Positions 1-8,683 are shown, counted from the stretch's first letter. The stretch is 36,844 nt of DNA from Pseudomonadota bacterium (GCA_963205125.1 CAUJJO010000265.1:1-36844); one strand, 5' to 3'. Numbers and translations: made by a program. The notes: a model not told the origin generated them from the sequence alone.

Positions 1-4
1 GCGC

Positions 5-1195
5 CTACCCCTTGGCGTCCTGCAGCACGCGCGCGCCGACGATGAGTTCGAGCACTTCGCTGGCGCCTTCGTAGATGCGCAGCGCGCGGACTTCGCGGTA
101 GAGGCGCTCGACCACCGAGCCGTGCACGACGCCCAGGCCGCCGAAGAGCTGCACGGCGCCGTCGATCACCTTCTGCGCGGCCTCGGTGGCGTAGAGCTTG
201 GCCATCGAGGCTTCGCGGGTGACGCGGACCTGCTGCACGTCCTTGGTCCAGGCGGCGCGGTAGACCATCAGCGCCGAGGCGTCGATGGAGACGGCCATCT
301 GGCCGACCTTCTGCTGCGTCATCTGGAAGTCGGCGAGCGTCTTGCCGAACATCTGCCGCGCGTGGGCGCGGCGCAGCGCCTCGTCGAGCGCGCGCCGCGC
401 AAAGCCGAGGGCTGCCGCGCCGACGGTGGTGCGGAAGCTGTCGAGCGTGCCCATGGCGATCTTGAAGCCCTGCCCCGGCTCGCCGAGCAGCGCCTCGTCG
501 GGAACGCGACAGTCGTCCAGCTTGACGAGGCCCAGCGGGTGCGGCGCGATGACCGGGATGCGTTCGCTGGCGTCCAGGCCCGGCGTCTTGGCGTCGACCA
601 TGAAGGCCGAGATGCCGCGCGCGCCGGGCGCCTCGCCGCTGCGCGCGAAGATCACGTAGTGGTCGGCGATGCCGGCGTTGGAGATCCAGGTCTTCACGCC
701 ATCCAGCCGCCAGCCGCCCCCGGGCAGGCGCTTTGCGGTCGCGCTCATCGCCGCCACGTCCGAGCCGGCATCGGGCTCGGAGAGGGCGAACGCGGTGATG
801 GTGCGCCCCTCGGCCACGCCCGGCAGCAGGGCGGCCTTCTGCGCCGCGTTGCCGAACAGCGTGACCGGGGCGCTGCCCAGGCCCTGCATGGCCAGGGCGA
901 AGTCCGCCAGGCCCGAGGCGCGCGCCAGCGTCTCGCGCGCAAGCGCGAGGCTGCGCACGTCGAAGTTCTCGCGCAGGCCGCCGTAGGCGGCGGGGACGCA
1001 GGCGCGCAGCAGGCCCGCCTGCCCGAGCGAACGCACGAGGCGCTGCACGCAGGCGTAGCAGGCGTCGAGGCTGTCCTCGGAGCCTTCGAGCAGCGCCGGC
1101 AGTTCGTCGGCGATCCAGCGCTCGAGCTGCGGCACGTAGGCGCGGTGGCCTTCGTCGAAGAAGGGCCAGGCGAGGTCGGCGGGCGTGGCGGGCAT
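5..1195 (-). CDS. acyl-CoA dehydrogenase, last visible gene of an aryl-CoA operon
   Basis: A 396-residue FAD-dependent acyl-CoA dehydrogenase, normal length for the family. The flavin-binding stretch FALSEPDAGSD lies near residues 136-146. The C-terminal RIYEGASEV motif (about residues 374-382) carries the Glu expected to act as catalytic base in short-chain and aryl-type members. It should introduce an alpha,beta double bond into a CoA thioester and pass electrons to ETF. The start ATG lies 6 bp after the stop of the upstream hydratase gene, so it is co-transcribed. The N-terminal PFFDEGHR stretch resembles dehydrogenases of betaproteobacterial 2-aminobenzoyl-CoA-type clusters; this is recollection of the family, not a search. 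The substrate is probably a ring-derived or cyclic CoA ester. The family call is firm and the substrate is inferred. Confidence 0.9.
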   Translation of the reverse strand: MPATPADLAWPFFDEGHRAYVPQLERWIADELPALLEGSEDSLDACYACVQRLVRSLGQAGLLRACVPAAYGGLRENFDVRSLALARETLARASGLADFALAMQGLGSAPVTLFGNAAQKAALLPGVAEGRTITAFALSEPDAGSDVAAMSATAKRLPGGGWRLDGVKTWISNAGIADHYVIFARSGEAPGARGISAFMVDAKTPGLDASERIPVIAPHPLGLVKLDDCRVPDEALLGEPGQGFKIAMGTLDSFRTTVGAAALGFARRALDEALRRAHARQMFGKTLADFQMTQQKVGQMAVSIDASALMVYRAAWTKDVQQVRVTREASMAKLYATEAAQKVIDGAVQLFGGLGVVHGSVVERLYREVRALRIYEGASEVLELIVGARVLQDAKG

Positions 1196-1201
1196 GGCGC
1201 T

Positions 1202-2023
1202 TCAGTTGCCTTCGAAGACGGGCTTCTGCTTGGCCGCGAAGGCGTGATAGGCGCGCTCGAAGTCCTTGGTCTGCATGCAGATCGCCTGCGCCTGCGCCTC
1301 GGCCTCGATGCACTCGCCCAGGCCCGAGTTCCACTCCTGCCAGAGCATGGTCTTGGTCATCGCGTGGCCGAAGGTCGGGCCCTCGGCCAGGCTCTGCGCC
1401 AGCGCCTGCGCTTCGGACAGCAGCTGCTCGGGCTCGACGAGGCGGTTGTAGAAGCCCATCATCGCCGCCTCTTCGCCGCCGACGGTGCGGCCGGTGTAGA
1501 GCAGGTCGGCCGCGCGCGAGAGGCCGATCATGCGCGGCAGCAGCGTGCAGGCGCCCATGTCGGCGCCGGCCAGGCCCACGCGCACGAAGAGGAAGGCGAG
1601 CTTGCTGCGCGCGGTCGACAGGCGCATGTCGGAGCCGCAGGCGATCATCGCGCCGGCCCCGGTGCAGATGCCGTCGATGGCGGCGATGATGGGCTGCGGG
1701 CAGGCGCGCATGGCCTTCACCAGGTCGCCCGTCATGCGCGTGAACTCGAGCAGCTCGGGCATGTCCATCTTCACCAGCGGGCCGATGATCTCGTGCACAT
1801 CGCCGCCGCTGCAGAAGTTGCCGCCCTCGCCGGTGAAGACGATGGCCTTGATGTCGGTGGCGTAGCACATCTCGCGGAAGAGGTCGCGCAGTTCACCGTA
1901 GGAATCGAAGGTGAGCGGGTTCTTGCGCTCCGGGCGGTTGAGGCGGATGGTGGCCACCTTGCCGTTGACCGAGTAGCCGAAGTGCTTGGCCTGGTAGCCG
2001 GCGAGCTGCAGTCGCTTCATCAT
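1202..2023 (-). CDS. enoyl-CoA hydratase/isomerase family protein lacking the usual catalytic Glu pair
   Basis: A 273-residue crotonase-fold protein. The reading frame is open further upstream, but AGGAGAA sits just before the tandem ATGATG, so translation starts at 2023 (or 2020). The oxyanion-hole loops are visible at residues 68-76 (GGNFCSGGD) and 122-124 (GAG). Where classical hydratases have Glu after the second loop and Glu in a PE motif, this protein reads [10 protein letters not shown] (123-132) and [12 protein letters not shown] (146-157), so both acids are absent. The chemistry may therefore be isomerisation, hydrolysis, retro-Claisen cleavage or ring hydrolysis instead of simple hydration. 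Similar proteins occur with the acyl-CoA dehydrogenase type encoded next door in aryl-CoA gene clusters. The fold is certain; the reaction is unknown. Confidence 0.85.
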   Translation of the reverse strand: MMKRLQLAGYQAKHFGYSVNGKVATIRLNRPERKNPLTFDSYGELRDLFREMCYATDIKAIVFTGEGGNFCSGGDVHEIIGPLVKMDMPELLEFTRMTGDLVKAMRACPQPIIAAIDGICTGAGAMIACGSDMRLSTARSKLAFLFVRVGLAGADMGACTLLPRMIGLSRAADLLYTGRTVGGEEAAMMGFYNRLVEPEQLLSEAQALAQSLAEGPTFGHAMTKTMLWQEWNSGLGECIEAEAQAQAICMQTKDFERAYHAFAAKQKPVFEGN

Positions 2024-2081
2024 GGTTCTCCTGGGGATGGAAACGGTTCGCGGGAAATGTCGGGAGGGGTGGACCTGCGCT

Positions 2082-2579
2082 TCAGGCGGCGCCGCTGCGG
2101 TCGGGGTCGTGCGACCAGGTCGCCGAGGGGCGCGGCGTGCGTGCGAGCCACTCGTCCAGCGCCTGCACGTGCTCGGCCTCCTCGGCGGCGAACTCGGCGG
2201 CCAGGCGCTGGACCTCGGGGTCGCTCGACTCCTTGCCCGCCTGCGCATAGTAGTCGTGCGCGCGCACCTCGTTCTCGCGGGCGTAGCGCAGCGCGTCGTA
2301 GGCGTTGAGGCCCGGGTCGAAGGCTTCGTCGCCGCCGACCTCGGGCGGCTGGCGCCAGCGGTACTGCCAGCTGCGCAGCGTCGGCAGCGCGATGCCCTTG
2401 GCGCGCTCGACGATCGAGTCGTGGTGCAGGTTGGAGTAGCGCACCATGTCGCGGAAGAGCTGCGACACCTCGTCGTTGCGGTAGGACTCCATCATGTCCG
2501 CGAGTTCGAGGTAGCGCTCGGCGGCTTCGCGCTCGACGGCGATGGCGTGCGCGAGGAATTCGGGCAGCGAGTAGCTCAT
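2082..2579 (-). CDS. small ferritin-like (rubrerythrin-family) protein
   Basis: A 165-residue, all-helical ferritin-like protein without a rubredoxin domain. Helix A carries a Glu near residue 17 ([10 protein letters not shown]). Helix C carries a Glu in [13 protein letters not shown]. Helix D has a proper ExxH in EEAEHVQAL. The position of the helix B ExxH reads YSNLHHDS, so the acidic ligand appears replaced. The metal site may be incomplete or altered. The gene lies 7 bp downstream of the SDR gene and 58 bp upstream of the atypical hydratase gene, inside the operon. That points to a role tied to the pathway, such as oxygen or peroxide protection or an assembly role, not general iron storage. 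The role is inferred; no enzymatic function is shown. Confidence 0.75.
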   Translation of the reverse strand: MSYSLPEFLAHAIAVEREAAERYLELADMMESYRNDEVSQLFRDMVRYSNLHHDSIVERAKGIALPTLRSWQYRWRQPPEVGGDEAFDPGLNAYDALRYARENEVRAHDYYAQAGKESSDPEVQRLAAEFAAEEAEHVQALDEWLARTPRPSATWSHDPDRSGAA

Positions 2580-2586
2580 GGCCGCC

Positions 2587-3333
2587 TCACCCGACCATCG
2601 TCAGGCCGCCGCTGACGCTCAGCACCTGGCCGGTGACGTAGTCCGCGCCCGCGCCGCTGAAGAAGACGATGGCGTCGGCCACCTCCTGCGGCTGCCCCAG
2701 GCGCCGCATCGGGATCGCCTTGGTCAGCGCGTCCTTCACCTTGTCGGGCACGGCGGCCATCAGCGGCGTGTCGGTCGGCCCCGGGCAGACGCAGTTGACG
2801 CTGATCTTGTAGCGCGCGACCTCGCGCGCGAGCGACTTGGTGAAGGCGATCAGGCCGCCCTTGGCGCCGGAGTACACCGTCTCGCCCAGGCTGCCGACAC
2901 GGCCGGCGTCGCTGGCCACGTTGACGATCTTGCCGGCGCCGCGCTCGATCATCGCCGGCAGCAGCGCCTTGGCGAGCGTCATGGGCCCCACGAAATTGAG
3001 CGCGATCACCTTGTCCCAGAAGTCGGGCGTGCCTTCCAGGAAGGGCGCGGTGCGGCCCCAGCCGGCGGCGTTGACGAGGATGTCGGCGCCGCCGTGCTTG
3101 TTCTTCAGGGCCTCGGCGAAGGCGTTGATCGAATCGGTCGAGGTCATGTCGACGCCCAGGTACTCGGCCTGGTGGCCGGCGGCACGCAGTTCGGCGGCGG
3201 CCTTCTCGCCCGGCTCGGCGGCGATGTCGGCGACGATCACCTTCGCGCCGGCGGCGGCAAGAGCGGTGGCGGTGGCGCGACCGATGCCGGAGGCGGCACC
3301 GGTGACGACCGCGAGCTTGTTCTTCAGCGTCAT
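2587..3333 (-). CDS. SDR-family 3-hydroxyacyl-CoA dehydrogenase, BadH-like
   Basis: A 248-residue short-chain dehydrogenase/reductase of classical length. The N-terminal TGAASGIG motif binds NAD(P), with an Asp after the second strand (VIVADI) suggesting NAD. The NAAG region is followed by GWGRTAPF. The catalytic Ser lies in NVASDAGRVGS and the YxxxK pair in VYSGAKGG. The C-terminal VLSVSGGLTM matches what I recall of BadH, the 2-hydroxycyclohexanecarboxyl-CoA dehydrogenase of Rhodopseudomonas. It should oxidise a ring or side-chain beta-hydroxyacyl-CoA to the ketone. The start overlaps the preceding hydratase stop (ATGA) and is preceded by AAGGAGAAATC, a strong ribosome site. The family is certain, and the alicyclic CoA substrate is likely but inferred. 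Confidence 0.88.
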   Translation of the reverse strand: MTLKNKLAVVTGAASGIGRATATALAAAGAKVIVADIAAEPGEKAAAELRAAGHQAEYLGVDMTSTDSINAFAEALKNKHGGADILVNAAGWGRTAPFLEGTPDFWDKVIALNFVGPMTLAKALLPAMIERGAGKIVNVASDAGRVGSLGETVYSGAKGGLIAFTKSLAREVARYKISVNCVCPGPTDTPLMAAVPDKVKDALTKAIPMRRLGQPQEVADAIVFFSGAGADYVTGQVLSVSGGLTMVG

Positions 3334-4121
3334 GATTTCTCCTTGGGGGTGGGGGTGCTCTTGTCGAGGAAGGACGAGACGCGGCGCCGCGTCTCGGGGT
3401 GGTCATAGAGTCTACGGGTGGCGGCGATCTCGGCGGCGAAGCCGTCGCCGCGCGACGCGGCGGCCAGCGCGATGCAGCGCTTGGTCTCGGCCAGCGTGTG
3501 CCGCGGCAGGCTGCCGCAGCGTTCGGCCAGCGCGCGCGCGGCCTCGGCCAGCCCGGCGCGCGGCAGCGACCACTGCACGAGGCCAAGCCGAAGCGCCTCC
3601 TGCCCGGTGACGGTCTCGCTGCCGAGGATGAGGCGCCGCGCCACCCCCACGCCCACGAGCTGCGTGAGGCGCTGCGTACCGCCGGCGGCGGCCAGCAGCC
3701 CGAGGCCCGCCTCGGGCAGGCCCACGCGCGCCTCGTCGGCGGCGATGCGCCAGTCGCAGGCCAGCGCCAGCTCGAAGCCACCGCCCAGGGCCGCGCCGCC
3801 GATCTCGGCCATCGTCACGCAGGAGAGGTTCTCGAGGCGCGCGAACACGCGCTGCATCTCCAGCACGACGCCGACCATGCGGTTGCGGCCTTCGGGCGTG
3901 GCGATGGACGAGCGCATCAGGTCCAGGTCCGCGCCGGCGCAGAAGACCTTGTGCGCGCTCCTCAGGTGCAGCACGCACACCTTTTGGTCGGCCTCGGCGA
4001 GGTCGATGGCTTCGTCCAGCTCGACGAGCAGGCGGTCGTCGACCGCGTTCACCGGCGCACGCTCGAGCGTGACGACGAGGGCTGCGCCCTCGCGCCGCGT
4101 GGACAGGCGCTGGCCGTTCAT
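3330..4121 (-). CDS. enoyl-CoA hydratase/isomerase
   Basis: A 263-residue crotonase-family protein with both classical catalytic acids: Glu in GGGFELALACD and Glu in LPEAGLGL, followed by AGGTQRL. The oxyanion loop reads FCAGADLDLM. It is therefore a credible hydratase, unlike its atypical paralogue two genes downstream. The ATG at 4121 overlaps the ligase stop (ATGA). Its own stop overlaps the SDR start, so translation is coupled on both sides. The reading frame is open far upstream through the ligase gene, but that part is a shadow. The probable step is addition of water to an enoyl-CoA or dienoyl-CoA before oxidation by the SDR. Confidence 0.88.
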   Translation of the reverse strand: MNGQRLSTRREGAALVVTLERAPVNAVDDRLLVELDEAIDLAEADQKVCVLHLRSAHKVFCAGADLDLMRSSIATPEGRNRMVGVVLEMQRVFARLENLSCVTMAEIGGAALGGGFELALACDWRIAADEARVGLPEAGLGLLAAAGGTQRLTQLVGVGVARRLILGSETVTGQEALRLGLVQWSLPRAGLAEAARALAERCGSLPRHTLAETKRCIALAAASRGDGFAAEIAATRRLYDHPETRRRVSSFLDKSTPTPKEKS

Positions 4122-6253
4122 GCCGTCTCCTCCCCGAGCAGCTCGGCGAGCTTGCGCCGCAGCAGCTTGCCGGTGGCCGTGCGCGGAATGCTCTCGACCG
4201 GCTGCAGCCAGCGCGGGCGCTGGTACTGCGGCAGCGTCTGGCTGCGCGCGGCGAGTTCGCGCTCGACCTCCTCGCGCTGGCCCTCGCGGGCGACGTAGAA
4301 GTAGGCCAGCGAGTCGAAGCCGTCGGCGTCGGTGATGCGCACCGCAGCGCCTTCGACGAAGCCGGGCGTGCCCGCGCTCAGGCGTTCCTCGACGTCGTTG
4401 AGGTTGACCCAGCGGCCCTTGATCTTCAGCAGCGTGTCCTCGCGCCCGGCGAAGCGCCAGCCGCCGCCTTCGGTGGCGACGAACAGGTCGGCCGGGCAGA
4501 AGGCGCCGTCGCGGAAGCTGTCGGCCTGCGAGGCCGGGCGGTCCAGGTAGCCCAGCGCCTGGCAGTCCAGGCGAAAGCGCAGGCGCGTGGGCCGGCCGTC
4601 GGCGGCGCTGTCGGGGTCGAGCGCGCTCACCTTCACGCCCGGCGAGGGCTGCAGGCCGTCGTCGCCCTCGCGCGCGGTGAGCACGAGCACCAGGGTCTCG
4701 GAGGCGCCGTAGCCGTCGACCATCGAGAGGCCCGTGGCCTGGCGCCAGGCGTCGCGCAGGCTCTGCGGCAGCGCCTCGCCGGCCGAGACGCACAGGCGCA
4801 CGCCGGCTTGCCTGATGCCCTCGGCCAGGCCTTCGGCCAGCAGCAGGCGATAGAGCGAGGGCACGCTGAAGAGCACGGTCGGCCGCGCCGCGGCGACGAT
4901 GTCGGCCACGCCCTGCGGCGTCGGCCACTGCGGGTCGAGCACGATGGTCGCGCCGATCTTCAGGCCCGCCCACAGGCTGTTCGTCTGCGGGTAGGAGAAA
5001 AAGAGGCGCGAGCTGGCGAAGAGGCGATCGTCGGCGGTGAGGCCCAGCCGCTCGCGGGAGACGCGCTCGATCTCGCGCGCGAAGCGGTGGCCATGCACCA
5101 CCGCCTTGGGCTTGCCCGAGGTGCCCGAGGAGTGCACCCAGAAGGCCGGCGTGTCGGGGTCGACCAGGCGCGGCGGGATCGGGTCCATGGTCGAGACGAG
5201 GCGCCGGCCTTCGTCGACCAGCACGACGCGCTCGCGCCAGGGCGCGGGCGTGTCCTCGGCGCTCTCGGCGAGGATGACGGTGAAGCCGGCCTCCTCGAGG
5301 ATGTACTCCCACTCCGGCGCCGGCACCTTGGGGTTGACGGCGACCGCGGTGCCGCCGGCCCAGATCGTCGCGAGGAAGGCGACCACCCAGTCCAGCCCGT
5401 CGGGCAGCTTGATCGCCACGCGGTGCCCGCGCGCCAGGCCGCGCTGGCGCCACAAGGCGGCGGCGCGCGCGACGCGGTCGCGCAGCTCGCCGTGCGTGAG
5501 CTGGTGCTCGCCGCAGACGAGCGCGATGCGATCCGGGTCATGCCCCTGCAGCAGCAGCGCGGCGGCGTTGATGAGGCCGTCGGCCGAGGTCGCCTGGATG
5601 CCCTCGGTCGTGCCGAAGAGGCCCGGGCGACCCTGGCGCCAGCGCTCGAACTCGGTCTGCAGCGTGTGCGCGTGCTCGCGCTCCTCGGCCGCCAGCTCGC
5701 GAAAGAGCGCGCGCTCGGGCGAGCCCTCGGGCGCGGCGTGCGCGTGCTCGGTGAAGAAGGCCGCGGCGCGCTGCTCGAGGCCAATGGCGATGGCGAACAG
5801 GTTCTCCGGATCCTCGGGCCGGTGCGCGACGTCGGCAAAGAGCGCGGCGACCTCGAGCCGGAAGTCCGGCGACGGGTTGGGCACGTCGATGTGGTAGCGG
5901 CGCGAGAGCGTCTCCATGTGCTCGCCCTCCATCACCGCGAAGCGGGAAAAGAGCGCGTTCAGCACCGGGTCGGTCGTCGCCGCCGCGGCCCGCTGGTAGA
6001 AGGCGCGCCCGCCGAGCTCGATCTCGAAGGCCATGCGCAGCGCGTGCAGCGCCTGCCCGGCGGGGCTGGCGCGCTCGCCCTCGCACAACTGCAGCTCGCC
6101 GCCGCAGTCGGGGCAGCGGCCATAGGGCAGCGCGAAGCCTTCGCTGACGTTGCCGCAGCCGCTGCACTTCCACTCGCTGGGCGCGTCGGCGCAGCAGATG
6201 TAGGGGCCTTCGCTGTCGTCGGCCAGGGGTCGGTGGCACTTGGGGCACAACAT
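4118..6253 (-). CDS. reverse-rubrerythrin-like module fused to aryl/acyl-CoA ligase
   Basis: A single 711-residue frame with three parts. Residues 1-57 hold a Cys-rich metal-binding region: CPKC at 3-6, CC at 20-21, and a rubredoxin-like pair CSGC (30-33) with CPDC (47-50). Residues 68-205 form a four-helix diiron domain with E77/E79, ExxH 109-112, E160 and ExxH 191-194, so all ligand positions are present. Residues 215-711 form an AMP-forming CoA ligase: P-loop SSGTSGKPK (375-383), YGASET (515-520), D589, GRED (603-606) and catalytic K696 in TATGK. Benzoate-CoA ligase-like features suggest an aromatic acid substrate. A rubredoxin-like domain ahead of the diiron bundle is the order of reverse rubrerythrins, which reduce oxygen or peroxide. 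The ligase part ends at normal length, and no stop or frame change separates the parts, so this is a genuine fusion in the sequence. The exact substrate is unknown. Confidence 0.88.
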   Translation of the reverse strand: MLCPKCHRPLADDSEGPYICCADAPSEWKCSGCGNVSEGFALPYGRCPDCGGELQLCEGERASPAGQALHALRMAFEIELGGRAFYQRAAAATTDPVLNALFSRFAVMEGEHMETLSRRYHIDVPNPSPDFRLEVAALFADVAHRPEDPENLFAIAIGLEQRAAAFFTEHAHAAPEGSPERALFRELAAEEREHAHTLQTEFERWRQGRPGLFGTTEGIQATSADGLINAAALLLQGHDPDRIALVCGEHQLTHGELRDRVARAAALWRQRGLARGHRVAIKLPDGLDWVVAFLATIWAGGTAVAVNPKVPAPEWEYILEEAGFTVILAESAEDTPAPWRERVVLVDEGRRLVSTMDPIPPRLVDPDTPAFWVHSSGTSGKPKAVVHGHRFAREIERVSRERLGLTADDRLFASSRLFFSYPQTNSLWAGLKIGATIVLDPQWPTPQGVADIVAAARPTVLFSVPSLYRLLLAEGLAEGIRQAGVRLCVSAGEALPQSLRDAWRQATGLSMVDGYGASETLVLVLTAREGDDGLQPSPGVKVSALDPDSAADGRPTRLRFRLDCQALGYLDRPASQADSFRDGAFCPADLFVATEGGGWRFAGREDTLLKIKGRWVNLNDVEERLSAGTPGFVEGAAVRITDADGFDSLAYFYVAREGQREEVERELAARSQTLPQYQRPRWLQPVESIPRTATGKLLRRKLAELLGEETA

Positions 6254-6268
6254 GGCGGCAGGCTCCGG

Positions 6269-8611
6269 TCAGGCGGCGGCGGTGGCCGGGGCGTCGGCGT
6301 CGACGTACTCGGGCGGCGGCGGCACCTGCGGCGGCCATTCGACGCGTTCGTTGTGCAGCCAGTGGCCGATCGCGCGCGCGGCGCGCCGGCCCGCGGCCAT
6401 GGCCAGGATCACCGTCGCGCCGCCGGTGACGATGTCGCCGCCGGCAAAGACGCCGCGCATGCTGGTGGCCTGCGTCTGGCCGTCGGCGGCGATGAAGCCG
6501 CGCTTGTCGAGCTCGAGGCCCGGCGTCGAGCGCCCGACGATGGGGTTGGCCTGCGTGCCCAGCGCGTAGATCACGCTGTCGCAAGGCCACTCGACGAACT
6601 CGTCCAGCGGCACCGGCTGGCGGCGGCCGCGCGCGTCGGGTTCGCCGAGCATCATCTTCTGCGCGCGCAGGCCGCGCACGTCGCCCTTGTCGTCGAGCAG
6701 GATGGCCACCGGCGCGTGCAGGAAGGAGAAGTCGACGCCCTCCTCGCGCGCATGGCGCAGCTCCTCGACGCGCGCGGGCGCCTCGGCCTCGGAGCGGCGG
6801 TAGACGCAGCGTACCTGCGCGCCCAGGCGCCGCGCCGTGCGCAGGCAGTCCATCGCCGTGTTGCCGGCGCCGATCACCGCCACGCGCTGCCCCACGCCCA
6901 CCGGCGTGTCGCGGTAGGGGAAGCGGTCGCCGCCCATCAGGTTCACGCGCGTCAGGAACTCGTTGGCCGAGAACACCTGCCCGGCCGATTCGCCGGGGAT
7001 GCCGAGGAAGGTCGGCGCGCCGGCCCCGGCGGCGATGAAGACGGCATCGAAGCCCAACTTGTCCATCAGCAGGTCGATGCGGAAGGTCTTGCCGATGACC
7101 TTGTTGGTCTGGAACTTGACGCCGGCGTCGCGCAACTGCTTAAGCTCGCGGTCGATGATGCTGCGCGGCAGCCGGAAGGAGGGAATGCCGTAGCGCAGCA
7201 CGCCGCCGACGACGTGCAGCGCCTCGAACACCGTCACGTCGGCGCCGAGCTTGACGAGGTCGGCCGCCGCGGCGAGGCCGCCCGGGCCGGAGCCGACGAT
7301 GGCCACGCGGGCGCCCTGCCCCGGCTCGGTGGGCGGCGGCTTCACCGCCGGCACCGGCGCGTGGTCGCCGACGAAGCGCTCGAGCCGCCCGATGGCCACC
7401 GGCTCCATCTTCGCCTTGACGAGGATGCACTGCGCCTCGCACTGGCTCTCCTGCGGGCAGACGCGGCCGCAGATCGAGGGGAAGGGGCTGGAGTCGTGGA
7501 TCGCCGACAGCGCCGAGGGCAGGTCGCGCAGCAGCAGGTGGCGGATGAAGCGCGGGATGTCGATGCGCACCGGGCAGCCCTCGACGCAGGTCGGCTTGGC
7601 GCACTGGATGCAGCGCTCGGCCTCGCGCAGCGCGTCGATCTGCGCGTAGCCGAGGTTGACTTCGTCGAAGCTGCCCGAGCGCTCCTCGGGGTCGCGCTCG
7701 GGCATCGGCACCTGCGTGCGCTCGAGCGCGGCGTACTTCTTGTAGGTGCGCTTGCCCTGCTTGACGAGCAGCTCCTCGAGACTGCAGACATGCGCGTGGT
7801 CGGCGTTGGCCTGCTCCTCCTGCTGCTTGAAGCGGCGCTGGCGCGCGATCAGCTCGTCGAAGTCGATCTGGTGGGCGTCGAAGTCGGGGCCGTCGACGCA
7901 GGCGAACTGCACCTTGCCGCCCACGGTGACGCGACAGGAGCCGCACATGCCGGTGCCGTCGACCATGATGGTGTTGAGCGAGACCATGGTGCGCACGCCG
8001 AAGGGGCGCGAGGCCTCGGAGCAGGCGCGCATCATCGGCATCGGGCCGATCGCCACGACGAGGTCGGCCGGGTCGCGCTGCAGCAGCTCGGTGAGCGCGG
8101 CGTCGACGTAGCCGGCGCGCCCGGCGCTGCCGTCGTCGGTGCAGACGATCAGCTCGTCGGCCCACTGCCCCAGCTTCTCCAGCCAGAAGCGGCGCGAGGC
8201 GTCGCGAAAGCCGACGATGCAGGTGGTGCGGTTGCCCGCCTCCTTGAACGCGCGCAGCTGCGGGAACACCGGCGCCACGCCCAGGCCGCCGCCGACCAGC
8301 ACGACGTGGCCGGCCCGCTCGATGTGCTGCGGCAGCCCGAGCGGGCCGACGAAGTCGAGCACCTCGTCGCCTTCGACGTACTGGTCGCGCATCGCCGCCG
8401 TGGTCTTGCCCAGCGCCTGCACGACGACGGTGATGGTGCCGCGCTCGCGGTCGAAGTCGGCCACGGTGAGCGGAATGCGCTCGCCGTCCTCGTGCAGCCG
8501 CACCATCACGAAGTGCCCCGGCTCGGCCGCCTGCGCGACGTCGGGGGCCTCGATCTCCCAGAGGAAGGTGAGGTCAGAGAATTGTTCGCGACGGACGATG
8601 CGGTTGCTCAC
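6269..8611 (-). CDS. fused NfnA-NfnB (SudB-SudA) type ferredoxin/NAD(P) oxidoreductase
   Basis: A 780-residue flavoprotein joining two normally separate subunits. Residues 1-250 are a ferredoxin-NADP reductase/PyrK-like domain: GGGLGVAP at 107-114, then a [2Fe-2S] motif with C223, C226 and C238 (MCGSC...FACVDGPDFD). Residues 320-780 are a GltD/NfnB-like domain: Cys at 334, 337, 342 and 346, then 381, 385, 391 and 395 for two [4Fe-4S] clusters, an FAD site GSGPGG (440-445), and a second nucleotide site VIGAGNTAMD. The linker at about 255-320 is charged. NfnAB couples NADH, NADPH and ferredoxin. As the first gene of an aryl-CoA operon it probably balances or supplies low-potential electrons. 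GTG at 8611 is preceded by AAGGAG. A glutamate synthase small-subunit role is unlikely because no large subunit is nearby. Confidence 0.85.
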   Translation of the reverse strand: MSNRIVRREQFSDLTFLWEIEAPDVAQAAEPGHFVMVRLHEDGERIPLTVADFDRERGTITVVVQALGKTTAAMRDQYVEGDEVLDFVGPLGLPQHIERAGHVVLVGGGLGVAPVFPQLRAFKEAGNRTTCIVGFRDASRRFWLEKLGQWADELIVCTDDGSAGRAGYVDAALTELLQRDPADLVVAIGPMPMMRACSEASRPFGVRTMVSLNTIMVDGTGMCGSCRVTVGGKVQFACVDGPDFDAHQIDFDELIARQRRFKQQEEQANADHAHVCSLEELLVKQGKRTYKKYAALERTQVPMPERDPEERSGSFDEVNLGYAQIDALREAERCIQCAKPTCVEGCPVRIDIPRFIRHLLLRDLPSALSAIHDSSPFPSICGRVCPQESQCEAQCILVKAKMEPVAIGRLERFVGDHAPVPAVKPPPTEPGQGARVAIVGSGPGGLAAAADLVKLGADVTVFEALHVVGGVLRYGIPSFRLPRSIIDRELKQLRDAGVKFQTNKVIGKTFRIDLLMDKLGFDAVFIAAGAGAPTFLGIPGESAGQVFSANEFLTRVNLMGGDRFPYRDTPVGVGQRVAVIGAGNTAMDCLRTARRLGAQVRCVYRRSEAEAPARVEELRHAREEGVDFSFLHAPVAILLDDKGDVRGLRAQKMMLGEPDARGRRQPVPLDEFVEWPCDSVIYALGTQANPIVGRSTPGLELDKRGFIAADGQTQATSMRGVFAGGDIVTGGATVILAMAAGRRAARAIGHWLHNERVEWPPQVPPPPEYVDADAPATAAA

Positions 8612-8683
8612 GGGCTTGTCTCCTTGGCGTCGGTGGGACCGATCGAGTGCTTCGAGGGGAATGCTTCACTTGCAAAGGTTCAA

